Made by a program: the position numbers and the translations under genes
The notes under the pieces: model-generated
Seen by the model: only the letters and a program-made list of their open reading frames with translations
Told to the model about the DNA's origin: nothing
Database searches by the model: none
NCBI GenBank assembly: GCA_942493325.1
Contig: OW818689.1
Span: forward strand, 5,208,001-5,272,000
Source of the DNA: JAAFHB01 sp942493325
Lineage (GTDB): Bacteria > Bacteroidota > Bacteroidia > Bacteroidales > Prolixibacteraceae
Reading direction: 5' to 3'
Length of the DNA stretch: 64,000 nt
Part shown: in pieces, positions 8,881 through 17,216 of the stretch
How positions within the stretch are numbered: the stretch's first letter is position 1
How the letters are laid out: each line of letters starts with the position of its first letter

Positions 8881-10674
8881 TTAAATAAATGTATTCTTTG
8901 GTAAAAGTGGTTTGACCGGGACTTGAATTTTTAAGCCTTTCCAGATCACTTCCATCTGTCCATCTTTTTCAGATACAACAGCTTTTTCTATAACCTGATT
9001 ATTATTTGCAGTATCAATGGAAAATGTAAAACCTGATACTGCTTTTTTGATTTTGGTCAAATCAAAATCTTTCTCTGTACCTGAATAAAAAACAAAATCA
9101 ATCCAACTCACCTTTTCATTACCGCCTTTCTCCCAATAGCCTTTCAATCCTTCGTATTCAGCGGCATACATTTGAAAGTCGAATTTTAAGCTATCGATTG
9201 TCATGCTAAACGTCTCATTATTTGAAGATGGTATTTCGAGATTGTCAGTGGTACTTACATTCCCAAATTCGAATCTTATCCGAAGATCCTTAGCCTTAAA
9301 TTTTCCGTCTTTAAGGCGGTCGATGCTAATGTGTTTATCTCCGCCGTTGAGAATAAAATTCATACCTGCCAGCACATTGTTTTCTTTCTGCTGGCTAAAA
9401 AAAGTGGCCGAACTAAAATCATAATCATCGTGTAAAAAACGTACCTGAAGATATTTAGGTACTTCAATAGTGCCCCAATAGACGAGAAACGGGCGACGCT
9501 GGTTCCACAAACTGCTGCGATTAGCCGTTGATATCGCATATTTATCAGTTAAATAGGAAATTCCTATAGTCTGTGGTTCTAACTTTTCAAAGATGTCCGT
9601 TTCTGTACGGGGAAACACCGGAGACAAAAAATAGTGCATCAGGAACCCAGGAATCTGATGTTTTATTTTCACATCCATGCGTGGTTCCTGAATTGGCAAA
9701 TTAATTTCTCCATTTGAAGCCTGGTTTAAAATTGAGTTAAACGAAGGTCTTACCAGAGTACTGTATGAACGACTATGAGGACCTGCCCATTGTCCTGAAG
9801 GCTTATGATAATGACGTGCAATCATTTCCCATCCTATTGAGTATAATGAATCAGTCATTGTTTTTGCTTCGGGATTTATAATGTGTTTTTGCATTCTGCT
9901 TAATTCATCCAAAGCCACAATCGTATAGGTAGGACTGTTATATTCTGTAAAACCTCCTTTTTCTAAAGTATAGTTGTAAAATTTTTGCAATCTGCTTTTC
10001 GAATATTCTTTCATTTCAGGGATGTCAAACAAATGGGAAACCATATATGTGACATATGTTCCCATAATTGCAATATTTGTATAGCCATTTCCTACATTTC
10101 TTTTCTGAACTGATTTTGCAGCCAAGATCAAAGACTCTTTAATATTACTTTTTAGATTCTCCGGTATTCTTTTCTGGTGCCCCATCCAGACATCCAATAA
10201 ACTAACCGCATTAAAATCGGCCCAGTTATAATCGATTGGCGCTTTTTTTGTTGCCAGTGGTTCTTCTAAATAGTAGGGCCAAACACCGCATGATTTTGAA
10301 GCACTGTCCTGATCCTGAAGGGTAATTGTTTTTTCTATGATATCAAAAGCGCGCTGGGTATATTGCTCATCACCAATATCGAGCAAAGCTACTGCATAGT
10401 TAAATGAAGCCCTAACTTCATGAAAAGTACCAGTTTGAGCATCAGTATGATAATTATAACCAGTCAGAGTTTTTGTAAGCATTTTTCCATTGGGATCATA
10501 TCTCTCATGCAAACCGGCCAATGATTCACTCAGAATTTGTTTTTCATTTTCAGTTAAACTAACTGGTTCATAAGTAATATTATCATCTTTAAAGATTCCT
10601 GGATTTTTTTCGGAATTACAAGAACAACTAAGAACAATACTAATAACTAGCAAAATGTATATATTGATTTTCAT
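8881..10674 (-). CDS. Large lipoprotein, probable polysaccharide-degrading enzyme of unknown family
   Basis: 597 residues from ATG 10674, chosen because it gives a clean lipoprotein signal ending SIVLSCSC; an upstream ATG at 10728 would add 18 residues. The first two thirds look all-alpha with repeated helix pairs (an (alpha/alpha) toroid is inferred), with conserved-looking segments GVWPYYLEEP, NGYTNIAIMGTYV, GGFTEYNSPTY and GQWAGPHSRSY. The last third looks beta-rich. This architecture is shared by several polysaccharide lyases and glycosidases, but I do not recognise the exact family. Located just upstream of the GH28 gene in the same orientation, so it probably acts on the same glycan at the cell surface. 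Confidence 0.55.
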   Translation of the reverse strand: MKINIYILLVISIVLSCSCNSEKNPGIFKDDNITYEPVSLTENEKQILSESLAGLHERYDPNGKMLTKTLTGYNYHTDAQTGTFHEVRASFNYAVALLDIGDEQYTQRAFDIIEKTITLQDQDSASKSCGVWPYYLEEPLATKKAPIDYNWADFNAVSLLDVWMGHQKRIPENLKSNIKESLILAAKSVQKRNVGNGYTNIAIMGTYVTYMVSHLFDIPEMKEYSKSRLQKFYNYTLEKGGFTEYNSPTYTIVALDELSRMQKHIINPEAKTMTDSLYSIGWEMIARHYHKPSGQWAGPHSRSYSTLVRPSFNSILNQASNGEINLPIQEPRMDVKIKHQIPGFLMHYFLSPVFPRTETDIFEKLEPQTIGISYLTDKYAISTANRSSLWNQRRPFLVYWGTIEVPKYLQVRFLHDDYDFSSATFFSQQKENNVLAGMNFILNGGDKHISIDRLKDGKFKAKDLRIRFEFGNVSTTDNLEIPSSNNETFSMTIDSLKFDFQMYAAEYEGLKGYWEKGGNEKVSWIDFVFYSGTEKDFDLTKIKKAVSGFTFSIDTANNNQVIEKAVVSEKDGQMEVIWKGLKIQVPVKPLLPKNTFI

Positions 10675-10832
10675 AATACTTGTTTTAAATAATAGATTGA
10701 TATTAAAGTTTATCGAATTGTTCTCCAAATAACGAATCAGAATCTAACCTTTAAAAATTATGTCGCAGATATTTAAGAAAGTGTTGCCCGATTAATCCAT
10801 CGGACAACACTAACAGATTTTGTGAAAGTCGT

Positions 10833-10991
10833 TTAGTATTCTGGGTTTTGCCACATTATTGATTCATCATCATAACGGGATAATTCGTCAAATGGAATTG
10901 CAAATATTTTGCGATAATCCTCCATTTTGTATAATGCTTCTCCCGACAAAAAGTGAATAATCAGCTCGTGTATCGTGCTTTTATTTTCCAT
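10833..10991 (-). pseudogene. SusD C-terminal tail remnant
   Basis: A 52-codon open frame (ATG 10991, stop 10833-10835). The end, YRKIFAIPFDELSRYDD followed by WQNPEY, resembles the last residues of SusD proteins (hydrophobic IP, then QNPxY at the very C-terminus). The rest of a SusD gene is absent. It directly follows the ECF sigma gene (stop at 11011), where FecR, SusC and SusD genes would normally follow. I infer an internal deletion that left only the tail. It could also be a short unrelated peptide. Confidence 0.5.
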
Positions 10992-11010
10992 TTATACGTG
11001 CTTTCAAAAG

Positions 11011-11664
11011 TTAGATGCACCAAAAGTAAAAACCCTGTATCTGAAATGAAGAAAAATAAAAAATATATTTCAGCAACATAAATAACAGGAAGGAAGGCAA
11101 AATATATTTCAGCTTTTGGCGGAGGTTGAGTGTGGCTCTGGTCAGGTGCATTTCAACTGTTTTGACCGATAATCCCATTATATCAGCTACTTCTTTGGTC
11201 TTTTTTCCATCCATACGTTTCAGCCGGAAAGCCTTCTGTTGCTGCTCAGGAAGCTGATTTACCACTTCTTCTATCTTTTGATTGATGTCTGCCATTAACA
11301 GGCTTTGCTCCTCAATTTCATCCAAAGATTCTATAAAAGCGATGTTTTCAAACGCGGTTTCCTGAAAGATTTCTTCCAGTTTGTTTTCCTGTTTCAATTT
11401 GCGCAAATAGTTGAGCGAATTGTTGCAAACCGCCTGAAACAGATAAGCCTTTACCGAAGTTTTAATGCTGATTTTTATTCGGTTCTCCCAGATTTTAAAA
11501 AGGGTGTCAGATACAATTTCCTCGGCAATGTCTTTGCGGCCCACATACCTCCGCGAATAGACACAAAGGCTTACATAATATTTCCTGAAAAGAAATATAT
11601 AGGTTTCCTCATTGCCAATGATTAAACCGTCAACAATATTAGATGGCAACGAAATTAAAGTCAT
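11011..11664 (-). CDS. RNA polymerase ECF sigma-70 factor, SusCD-associated type
   Basis: 217 residues with sigma region 2 (GNEETYIFLFRKYYVSLCVYSRRYV, then DIAEEIVSDTLFKIWENR) and sigma region 4 (VVNQLPEQQQKAFRLKRMDGKKTKEVADIMGLSVKTVEMHLTRA). This is the ECF type usually paired with a FecR anti-sigma and an STN-containing SusC in Bacteroidota. Here neither partner follows; only a SusD tail remnant does. The extreme C-terminus is hydrophobic and aromatic (FLLFMLLKYIFYF), which occurs in this group. The IS66 element lies 123 bp upstream of the start codon, leaving a candidate promoter (11728-11735) intact. Target genes are not evident. Confidence 0.9.
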   Translation of the reverse strand: MTLISLPSNIVDGLIIGNEETYIFLFRKYYVSLCVYSRRYVGRKDIAEEIVSDTLFKIWENRIKISIKTSVKAYLFQAVCNNSLNYLRKLKQENKLEEIFQETAFENIAFIESLDEIEEQSLLMADINQKIEEVVNQLPEQQQKAFRLKRMDGKKTKEVADIMGLSVKTVEMHLTRATLNLRQKLKYILPSFLLFMLLKYIFYFSSFQIQGFYFWCI

Positions 11665-11727
11665 TAGCTGAAAATATCAGTGATTACAGCAATTTGATCT
11701 TTCAAGTCCGTGTTCGCTAGTCAAATA

Positions 11728-11735
11728 CAAAACTA
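11728..11735 (-). promoter_or_regulatory. Candidate -7 box for the ECF sigma gene
   Basis: TAGTTTTG on the minus strand matches the Bacteroidota -7 consensus TAnnTTTG, 64 bp upstream of the sigma factor start. No convincing -33 box was found. It lies between the gene and the IS66 target duplication, so the insertion did not remove it. Confidence 0.4.
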
Positions 11736-11779
11736 AGAATAATGAGCAATTTTATGCTATCATCATCGGAATAATTAAA

Positions 11780-11787
11780 AATAGATT
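11780..11787. repeat. IS66 target site duplication, left copy
   Basis: AATAGATT, an exact 8-bp direct repeat of 14322-14329, immediately outside the element end. Eight bp is the usual duplication size for IS66 elements. Confidence 0.93.
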
Positions 11788-11861
11788 GTAAGTATGCGGC
11801 CTGGTACGGGGTCGATTTCGTTCCTTTTGGGGATATGATGGATATTGGATTCGACAGGATT

Positions 11862-13433
11862 CTATTCGATCGGTTTCCAGTTTGCGGGGAGCAGTTCACT
11901 TAATCGGAGAACGGAGTGATCAGGCAGCCGGTTCAACACATCGGTGAGCCATAGTGTTGGATTGACTCCTGCTACCTTGCAAGTACCCAACAAGGAATAG
12001 ATAATGGCTGTTCGTTCGGCTGCTTCGTTGTTTCCACAGAACATATAATTTTTCCGACCTAATGCCAGGGGGCGAACCCCATTTTCAGCCCCGTTATTAT
12101 CGATATTGTATCTTCCGTCGAGTACATAACGTGCAAGGCGGGGATAAATATTATAAGTGTATGCGATAGCTTTTCCGATAAGGCTTTTGGGTAAAACTTT
12201 TGTGCAGTTTTCGATCAGCCATTTCTCAAACTCTTTGATTATCGGGTATGATTTCTCTTCCCGTATTTGCCTGATCTTATCATATGATAGCTCCATTTCC
12301 TGAGCCTCCCGCTCGATGGCGTATAAATCACGGATTATTTTTAATGCATATCCGGCTCTCTGCGGATCGTCCTTTAAGGCTTGTTCAAACTTACGCCGGG
12401 CATGGGCCATGCAGCCGAGAAGTAAAACGCCTTTTTTATTTTCGTAGATATCATAAGCGCCATAGGCATCACTCTGGACTGCTCCCTGGAATGATCGCAA
12501 TAGTTCTACAACGACCTTTTGGGCGCGGCTACCATCTTGGTAATGAAAAAACAACTGATTTTGCATCGGACTTCGAACAATCCAATGGTATCCCTTTCTT
12601 GTGCTCCCCGGGTGATCTTTATCCATAACCGGGATAGTGCTTTCATCAATTTGAATGTAATCGCATGATAGCACATCCTTTTTCAGTGTTTCATATAAGG
12701 GTTTTAGCAGATCGACCGTATCGGAGAACCATCCGTTTACGGTCGATGCCGCAATGAAGATCTTTTGTCGCTTGAAGATCTCCAGCAGCCGGTAAAAGGG
12801 GATGTGATCCAAAAATTTACAAATTAACAGGTATGCCAGAAGCGATGCGCTTGCGTTTGATCTTGGTAATACCTGTGTGGGAAGATCAGCGATCCTGATG
12901 CCTCCTCCCTGTGGAAGGGCATATTTTGGTCGAACAGTGCGCAGTACGTATACTTCTCCCGGGATATATGCAAGTTTCTCGGTAATCTCTTCCCCGATTC
13001 GCACGGCGCCTTCAGGGATGTTTTCCGGTTCAATGACAACTTCTTCACGACGAATCGAATCGGGGATAGCACAGCGTACTGCTTTTGCCTTATTCTCTTT
13101 ATTACGGGTATAGGTGACTCCTGTTTTTTCGGGCTCAACCGCCAGTTCTTCGGGGAGGCTTTCCTGTCCGTCAAAGGCTAAAGACAGTTGGCTGGGATCT
13201 TCCGGAACAAAACGTTCGCTGCTGCGGCCAAACATCCTGCGCCGTAGGGCAATCAGCTCGTTAATTAACTTTTGGATTGTCGCGTCACGCTCAGCGAGCA
13301 GTTTCTGAATTGTTACATCACGCTCGGAGGTCAGCTTCTCAATTTTAGAATCGCGCTCGATGATCCCTTTTTCCAGGCGCTCAATTTTCTGCTCAGAGGT
13401 CTCGTTTTTCGGTGCTAAATCCCTTGTTTTCAT
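11862..13433 (-). CDS. tnpC: IS66 transposase TnpC
   Basis: 523 residues from ATG 13433 (an in-frame ATG at 13448 adds five). The N-terminal quarter is a coiled coil with tandem variants of ERDATIQKL, followed by the LRRMFGRSSER segment of IS66 transposases. The catalytic part follows: SCDYIQIDESTIPVMD, then AVQSDAYGAYD and the HARRKFEQA helix, and then NNGAENGVRPLALGRKN, consistent with the DDE residues of DDE_Tnp_IS66. The C-terminus carries the IS66 tail. It cuts and joins the element ends. The frame is intact. Confidence 0.95.
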   Translation of the reverse strand: MKTRDLAPKNETSEQKIERLEKGIIERDSKIEKLTSERDVTIQKLLAERDATIQKLINELIALRRRMFGRSSERFVPEDPSQLSLAFDGQESLPEELAVEPEKTGVTYTRNKENKAKAVRCAIPDSIRREEVVIEPENIPEGAVRIGEEITEKLAYIPGEVYVLRTVRPKYALPQGGGIRIADLPTQVLPRSNASASLLAYLLICKFLDHIPFYRLLEIFKRQKIFIAASTVNGWFSDTVDLLKPLYETLKKDVLSCDYIQIDESTIPVMDKDHPGSTRKGYHWIVRSPMQNQLFFHYQDGSRAQKVVVELLRSFQGAVQSDAYGAYDIYENKKGVLLLGCMAHARRKFEQALKDDPQRAGYALKIIRDLYAIEREAQEMELSYDKIRQIREEKSYPIIKEFEKWLIENCTKVLPKSLIGKAIAYTYNIYPRLARYVLDGRYNIDNNGAENGVRPLALGRKNYMFCGNNEAAERTAIIYSLLGTCKVAGVNPTLWLTDVLNRLPDHSVLRLSELLPANWKPIE

Positions 13434-13534
13434 GGCATGAAGATACATAAAACCAATGAATTAGGCAACTATTTTATGCAAATAAAATAGATTATTTTCA
13501 ATCTTTTTTTGCTAAAAAACAAACTATTTACCGG

Positions 13535-13936
13535 TTAAAAAGTGTGCTGTTTCGTGTATCTATTTTTATCTTCTTTTCCCGTCGCAAACGTCGAAACAAA
13601 ACGTTTACGTTGTACGATATTTTTCATCGACAACCCTTCGATCATCATTACAAGCTCCGTCCATTTCATTTGGAAAGAGTTTTGTTTTTCATCGTAAGCG
13701 GGACGTTCAAATCCTCCTGATTCCAGGCGTTTGTGATATAGAACCAGGCCACCGCTTTCCCAGTGAAGCAGTTTGATTGTACTGCGCGGACGATTAATGA
13801 AAATGAAAACCTCCCCGCTCAAGGGATCACGGCCCATCTGGGAACGCACCACTCCGCAAAGCGTATTAAAGCCCTTGCGCATATCTGTGGCGCCGGTGCA
13901 CAAATAATACTGTAAATTATCCGATAATGATAACAT
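13535..13936 (-). CDS. tnpB: IS66 accessory protein TnpB
   Basis: 133 residues with the IS66 Orf2 signature: YYLCTGATDMRKGFNTLCGVV, then GEVFIFINRPRSTIKLLHWESGGLVLYHKRLE. TnpB is needed for IS66 transposition, though its biochemical role is not established. Starts 3 nt after the tnpA stop. Confidence 0.95.
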   Translation of the reverse strand: MLSLSDNLQYYLCTGATDMRKGFNTLCGVVRSQMGRDPLSGEVFIFINRPRSTIKLLHWESGGLVLYHKRLESGGFERPAYDEKQNSFQMKWTELVMMIEGLSMKNIVQRKRFVSTFATGKEDKNRYTKQHTF

Positions 13937-13939
13937 GCC

Positions 13940-14251
13940 TTACATGATCAGAACCAGTTCACGGATCAGGTTCAGCTCACATCCTATGGGAACCGAAAGA
14001 CATACACCGTTGGGATAGGTGAGTTCAAGATTCTCCCTGTTCGTGCCGGATTGGTGTTTTGGTTTTTCAATACAGACTGGAATCAACCGGGAGGATTCCG
14101 GATGCTCATTTAATTTTTGACGCTTACGCCAATAGTAGTAAGTTGCCGGATTAATATTCTCTGCTACACAAAATGCCTGTACGCTCAGTCCGCTTGTCAG
14201 CCGGTTCTCCATCATGGTGGTAGCTTCTGCCATTGTTCTTCTCTGTTTCAT
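13940..14251 (-). CDS. tnpA: IS66 accessory protein TnpA
   Basis: 103 residues. The N-terminal half is a helix-turn-helix of the transposase-8/IS66 Orf1 kind, with SGLSVQAFCVAENINPATYYYWRKR, in which YYWRKR is typical. It is the first gene of the element and lies about 70 bp from its right end, so the promoter is presumably in that end. Confidence 0.9.
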   Translation of the reverse strand: MKQRRTMAEATTMMENRLTSGLSVQAFCVAENINPATYYYWRKRQKLNEHPESSRLIPVCIEKPKHQSGTNRENLELTYPNGVCLSVPIGCELNLIRELVLIM

Positions 14252-14321
14252 CGTTGGATATTTTCAACAAAGGTAGAGGGCTAAAAAATATTAAACAATA
14301 TGTACTAGGCCGAATGCTTAC

Positions 14322-14329
14322 AATAGATT
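14322..14329. repeat. IS66 target site duplication, right copy
   Basis: AATAGATT, identical to 11780-11787 and directly adjacent to the right end of the IS66 element. Confidence 0.93.
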
Positions 14330-14353
14330 TAATCAAAGGCTAAAAGCAAGCCG

Positions 14354-15727
14354 TTATTTATTCTGAGGCATAAATTCTTCATTATTCCAGTCAAAAGGAA
14401 ATTCTTCTTCTTTGCTTTGCAGGATTGATCCGAAGTTTTCCCTTATTTTCTTCTCGTTTGGGGACATGGCCGACAAAGGAATTTTTTCGTCCGGATCAAT
14501 TGATGTATGATAAAATCTCCCATCCCTGTAGAGTTTATACTCCCCATCCATCACCCAGCGGGTGTGGTGAAAATTTTTGCCCCACCGCGGGGTATAATGG
14601 ATAAATACTTCATTTTGTATGGGTGTATGATTTCCCTTTAGAACTCCAAAAAAGCTTTTACCATCTGTTTTATAATGAGATGGATTAATATTAGCAGCAT
14701 CGGCAAGAGTCGGAAGTATATCTGCAAAATTTACAAGGCCGTCAAATACTCTTCCGGCTTTTATTTTCTCTGGCCAACCAATTATCATAGGAACATGATT
14801 TCCTGTATTTTTCGTCTGACCTTTTCCACCTTTAACAACTCCATTTACTGTTTTTGTAACGACAGAAGGATGTGTTCCGTTATCACCGGTGAATATAAAA
14901 ATGGTATTTTCCCAAACCCCCTTATCTTTTAATGCTTTTTCAATTTTGAACGCGATTTTGTCGGCATAGGCCACCATATCTGCAAAATATTTGGTGTCTT
15001 TTTCATATCTTTTTTCAGGATTTGTCCACTCCCGAGAATCGGGTGTCGGAACAAACGGGTCATGAACCAACACCATGGGATAGTAGATAAAGAGCGGATG
15101 GTCGTCATTCTTTTTAATAAAATCACAAATGAAGTCACTAAAAATGTCCGGTCCATAAGCATTCTTCAGTCCTTCCATTTTTTCGCCGTTTTTAATAATC
15201 AACGGATTGGCATAACGCTCACCTTCTTTCCCGGTATTAACAAGTTGCCAGAGGCAATATTCATCAAAACCAAAATGATGCGGCCGATTATTATCCTGGT
15301 TCTCCGGCAAATTGTGAGAAAGACCGTTTAGCTGCCACTTCCCGGCAACACATGTTTTATATCCCGCTTCTTTTAAATAGTTTCCAAAAGTCTTCTGATT
15401 TGGGTTCAAGTATTCAAAATACTCATAATTCCTGTAATTATATTTCCCGGTCATTATTTTCACACGCGAAGGGGTACAAAGCGGTTGCGAATAACAATGC
15501 CCAAAACGGATGCCCTTCATTGCCATACGATCCAGATTGGGGGTTTTATATTCGGTACTCCCGTTACAACCCAGGCATTCATACCCCATATCATCGGCCA
15601 TGATCAGGACAATATTGGGGAGGTTTAATGATTGATCGGGAGTTTTTTCCTGTCCCTGGCAAAACTTATTCAACCCAGTCAGTAAGATCAATGTTCCAGT
15701 CAAAATCTTAGGATAGAAGTAGTTCAT
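14354..15727 (-). CDS. Sulfatase (family S1)
   Basis: 457 residues from ATG 15727, chosen because it opens a signal peptide (LTGTLILLTGLNKFCQG). The alkaline-phosphatase-fold N-terminus NIVLIMADDMGYECLG carries the metal-binding Asp pair, and the motif C84-T-P-S-R88 is the formylglycine site of type I sulfatases. HDPFVPTPDS and FTGDNGTHPS supply other active-site blocks. It removes sulfate esters from a carbohydrate, probably in the periplasm. No maturase (anSME) is visible in the window. It probably belongs to the same utilisation region as the GH28 gene, now separated by IS66. Confidence 0.9.
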   Translation of the reverse strand: MNYFYPKILTGTLILLTGLNKFCQGQEKTPDQSLNLPNIVLIMADDMGYECLGCNGSTEYKTPNLDRMAMKGIRFGHCYSQPLCTPSRVKIMTGKYNYRNYEYFEYLNPNQKTFGNYLKEAGYKTCVAGKWQLNGLSHNLPENQDNNRPHHFGFDEYCLWQLVNTGKEGERYANPLIIKNGEKMEGLKNAYGPDIFSDFICDFIKKNDDHPLFIYYPMVLVHDPFVPTPDSREWTNPEKRYEKDTKYFADMVAYADKIAFKIEKALKDKGVWENTIFIFTGDNGTHPSVVTKTVNGVVKGGKGQTKNTGNHVPMIIGWPEKIKAGRVFDGLVNFADILPTLADAANINPSHYKTDGKSFFGVLKGNHTPIQNEVFIHYTPRWGKNFHHTRWVMDGEYKLYRDGRFYHTSIDPDEKIPLSAMSPNEKKIRENFGSILQSKEEEFPFDWNNEEFMPQNK

Positions 15728-15837
15728 AAAAATGTTTAAAATGGTTATGAAAATATTTTGGTTCAAAAAGCAGTTTTGATTGATGCGAACGAGTGTATTT
15801 TCGCCCACTCCAGTCTTGTTTATGCAAGAATAAATGC

Positions 15838-16108
15838 TTATTTGTTCAGTTTTAATTGAAACACCTCACAACCCATTACTTCCAGGTCGCTAAAATAAAA
15901 GTCGTCCTGGTTTTCGGTAATAATACAATCGCACTTATGAAGAAGGGCCGAATAATACTCCATGCCATCCTCAAAGTCGTGGATTCGTTTATTTTCAATG
16001 GCCCGACGCGTTGTATTTTCATCTCAACAGGCGCGACGACCATGTAAACAATGGGTATTCCTTGTTTAAGGTTGCAATCAGGATATTTGCATCGACAAAA
16101 ACCTTCAT
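15838..16108 (-). pseudogene. PIN-domain toxin, frameshifted and internally deleted
   Basis: ATG at 16108 begins MKVFVDANILIATLNKEYP, the canonical start of PIN-domain RNase toxins (first acidic residue D6). The frame stops after 29 codons. A different frame then gives RIHDFEDGMEYYSALLHKCDC followed by IITENQDDFYFS, the standard PIN C-terminal block, ending at 15838. The two parts sum to roughly 95 codons against about 135 for the family, so some central residues are missing as well as the frame. The toxin is therefore very likely inactive. Confidence 0.75.
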
Positions 16109-16356
16109 CTGGCATGATTAAAATATTCGTCCTTCAGCTCTTTTCTGGCACCGCGTTTATAAACGGCTTCCCCTTCAGCAACCTTGTTCACCCATTCCGA
16201 AACCGGAAAATCTTCAATGGTTTTATAGTTGCCCGAGGTAATCTGCCGGTAAAGATATTCAGTCAGGCGCGAAAGGCTGATGTTATTGGCTGCAGCAAAT
16301 TCTTTGGCTTTTTCAATAACCTCCCGATCAAAATGAAGTGTCAGTTTTGTTTCCAT
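16105..16356 (-). CDS. DUF6364-type antitoxin
   Basis: 83 residues beginning METKLTLHFDREVIEKAKEFA, then NNISLSRLTEYLYRQI, a ribbon-helix-helix-like pattern seen in DUF6364 antitoxins. Its stop overlaps the start of the PIN toxin frame as ATGA, the usual coupling in toxin-antitoxin pairs. The antitoxin frame is intact while the toxin is broken. DNA binding and autoregulation are inferred from the family. Confidence 0.75.
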   Translation of the reverse strand: METKLTLHFDREVIEKAKEFAAANNISLSRLTEYLYRQITSGNYKTIEDFPVSEWVNKVAEGEAVYKRGARKELKDEYFNHAR

Positions 16357-16369
16357 GTCTTTTATACGT

Positions 16370-16377
16370 CAAATTTA
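16370..16377 (-). promoter_or_regulatory. Candidate -7 box for the antitoxin gene
   Basis: TAAATTTG on the minus strand fits TAnnTTTG, 14 bp upstream of the antitoxin start, which would give a very short leader. Confidence 0.35.
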
Positions 16378-16434
16378 TTAAATCTACACGTAAACTAGAT
16401 TTTTTTAGATTGCATTTTTATTAAGTGCGTATGT

Positions 16435-16869
16435 CTACTCATCTTTTGAATTCACCATCCAGGATGAAAAGACATTCAGATAATTCCAAAATGATTGAAG
16501 CACTTGTTCCGGTACTTCAAGTTTTGAAAGTACCTGAATATAGCATTGCAGCCAAACGATGCGGGCTACGGATGTAATTTTAACTGATGCATGTCTTTTA
16601 ACCATCATGGGTTTGCCCCGGTTCTCGTTATACCATTCACGACCGCCGCAAATCTGAATAAAAAAGTCGGAAGAATTTTGTTTTGCTTTATCCAGAGCTT
16701 CTGTGGTAGGAGGGAAGAGGTGCCTGATTTCACTCTTGCTTAGCAAATCGTAATGATCGCTGACCATTTTGCGAATTCCTTCCTCTGTAACTAATTTCAG
16801 AAATTCAGGGGCAGGTTTAGTGACCATTGGTCGTTGTCCGAATTCGAATTGTGTGATTGAAAAATCCAT
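16435..16869 (-). CDS. Globin (truncated haemoglobin-like)
   Basis: 144 residues with a globin pattern: a start helix block VTEEGIRKMVSDHYDLLSKSE, then LFPPTTEALDKAKQNSSDFFIQICGG, then GKPMMVKRHASVKITSVARIVWLQCY. H93 in KRHASVKI is the likely proximal haem ligand, and the second helix block ends with the conserved WL. Truncated globins bind haem and handle O2 or NO; which ligand applies here cannot be told. The gene stands alone between the antitoxin and a decayed region, with no obvious operon partner. Confidence 0.75.
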   Translation of the reverse strand: MDFSITQFEFGQRPMVTKPAPEFLKLVTEEGIRKMVSDHYDLLSKSEIRHLFPPTTEALDKAKQNSSDFFIQICGGREWYNENRGKPMMVKRHASVKITSVARIVWLQCYIQVLSKLEVPEQVLQSFWNYLNVFSSWMVNSKDE

Positions 16870-16966
16870 TGTTTTAAGAATATTTAACTAAGAGATCAAG
16901 ACTATCTTAAATAGGTACTAAGATAACAGTAATTTGAATTACAAGCAATAAAATTTCCGGGAGAGG

Positions 16967-17216
16967 ATGCCTGCCCTAACCTTCGTTAAGTTGGTAGCAG
17001 ATAGAGTTGTTGAAGGAATCGTACGACGCTTATTAGTGAGGTGTGACGGGGAAGGTGAAAGTCTATTTAACAAATCTCAGAGATAGCGAGGTGATTATTA
17101 TTAAGCGGAATCTGATTGAGATTCTGACCTGGCGTTATCCTGATGCTGTAATAAGTTACCGGAGCGCGAGGGTTAGGCCAAACAATGAGGGTGAGTTCTT
17201 TCTGAACTATAACTAA
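16967..17216 (+). pseudogene. Fic/AbiEi-type N-terminal fragment, frameshifted
   Basis: Two overlapping frames together resemble the winged-helix part of AbiEi-like antitoxins and of Fic proteins that carry it. ATG 16967 reads VKLVADRVVEGIVRRL, matching the usual LVKxGxIRRLxPxLY segment. Then, in another frame up to the stop at 17214-17216, come YLTNLRDSEVIIIKRNLIE and YPDAVISYRSARVRPNNEGE. The rest of the protein is absent. This is family resemblance by eye, so the name is tentative; that it is a broken gene is more certain than which one. Confidence 0.45.

Larger units (their letters stand above)
11788..14321 (-). mobile_element. Complete IS66-family insertion sequence
   Basis: A 2534-bp element with three genes in the order tnpA, tnpB, tnpC on the minus strand. 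Terminal inverted repeats are visible: GTAAGTATGCGGCCTGGTAC inward from 11788 and GTAAGCATTCGGCCTAGTAC inward from 14321 (17 of 20 identical). Both ends are flanked by the identical 8-bp AATAGATT. Intact reading frames plus an intact target duplication point to a fairly recent insertion. It landed between the sulfatase gene and the ECF sigma gene without breaking either. Confidence 0.95.

Noticed and set aside
15876..16115. 79-codon minus-strand frame starting MPDEGFCRCKYPDCN
   Set aside because: It is a third reading frame through the broken PIN toxin; the PIN motifs are in the other two frames.
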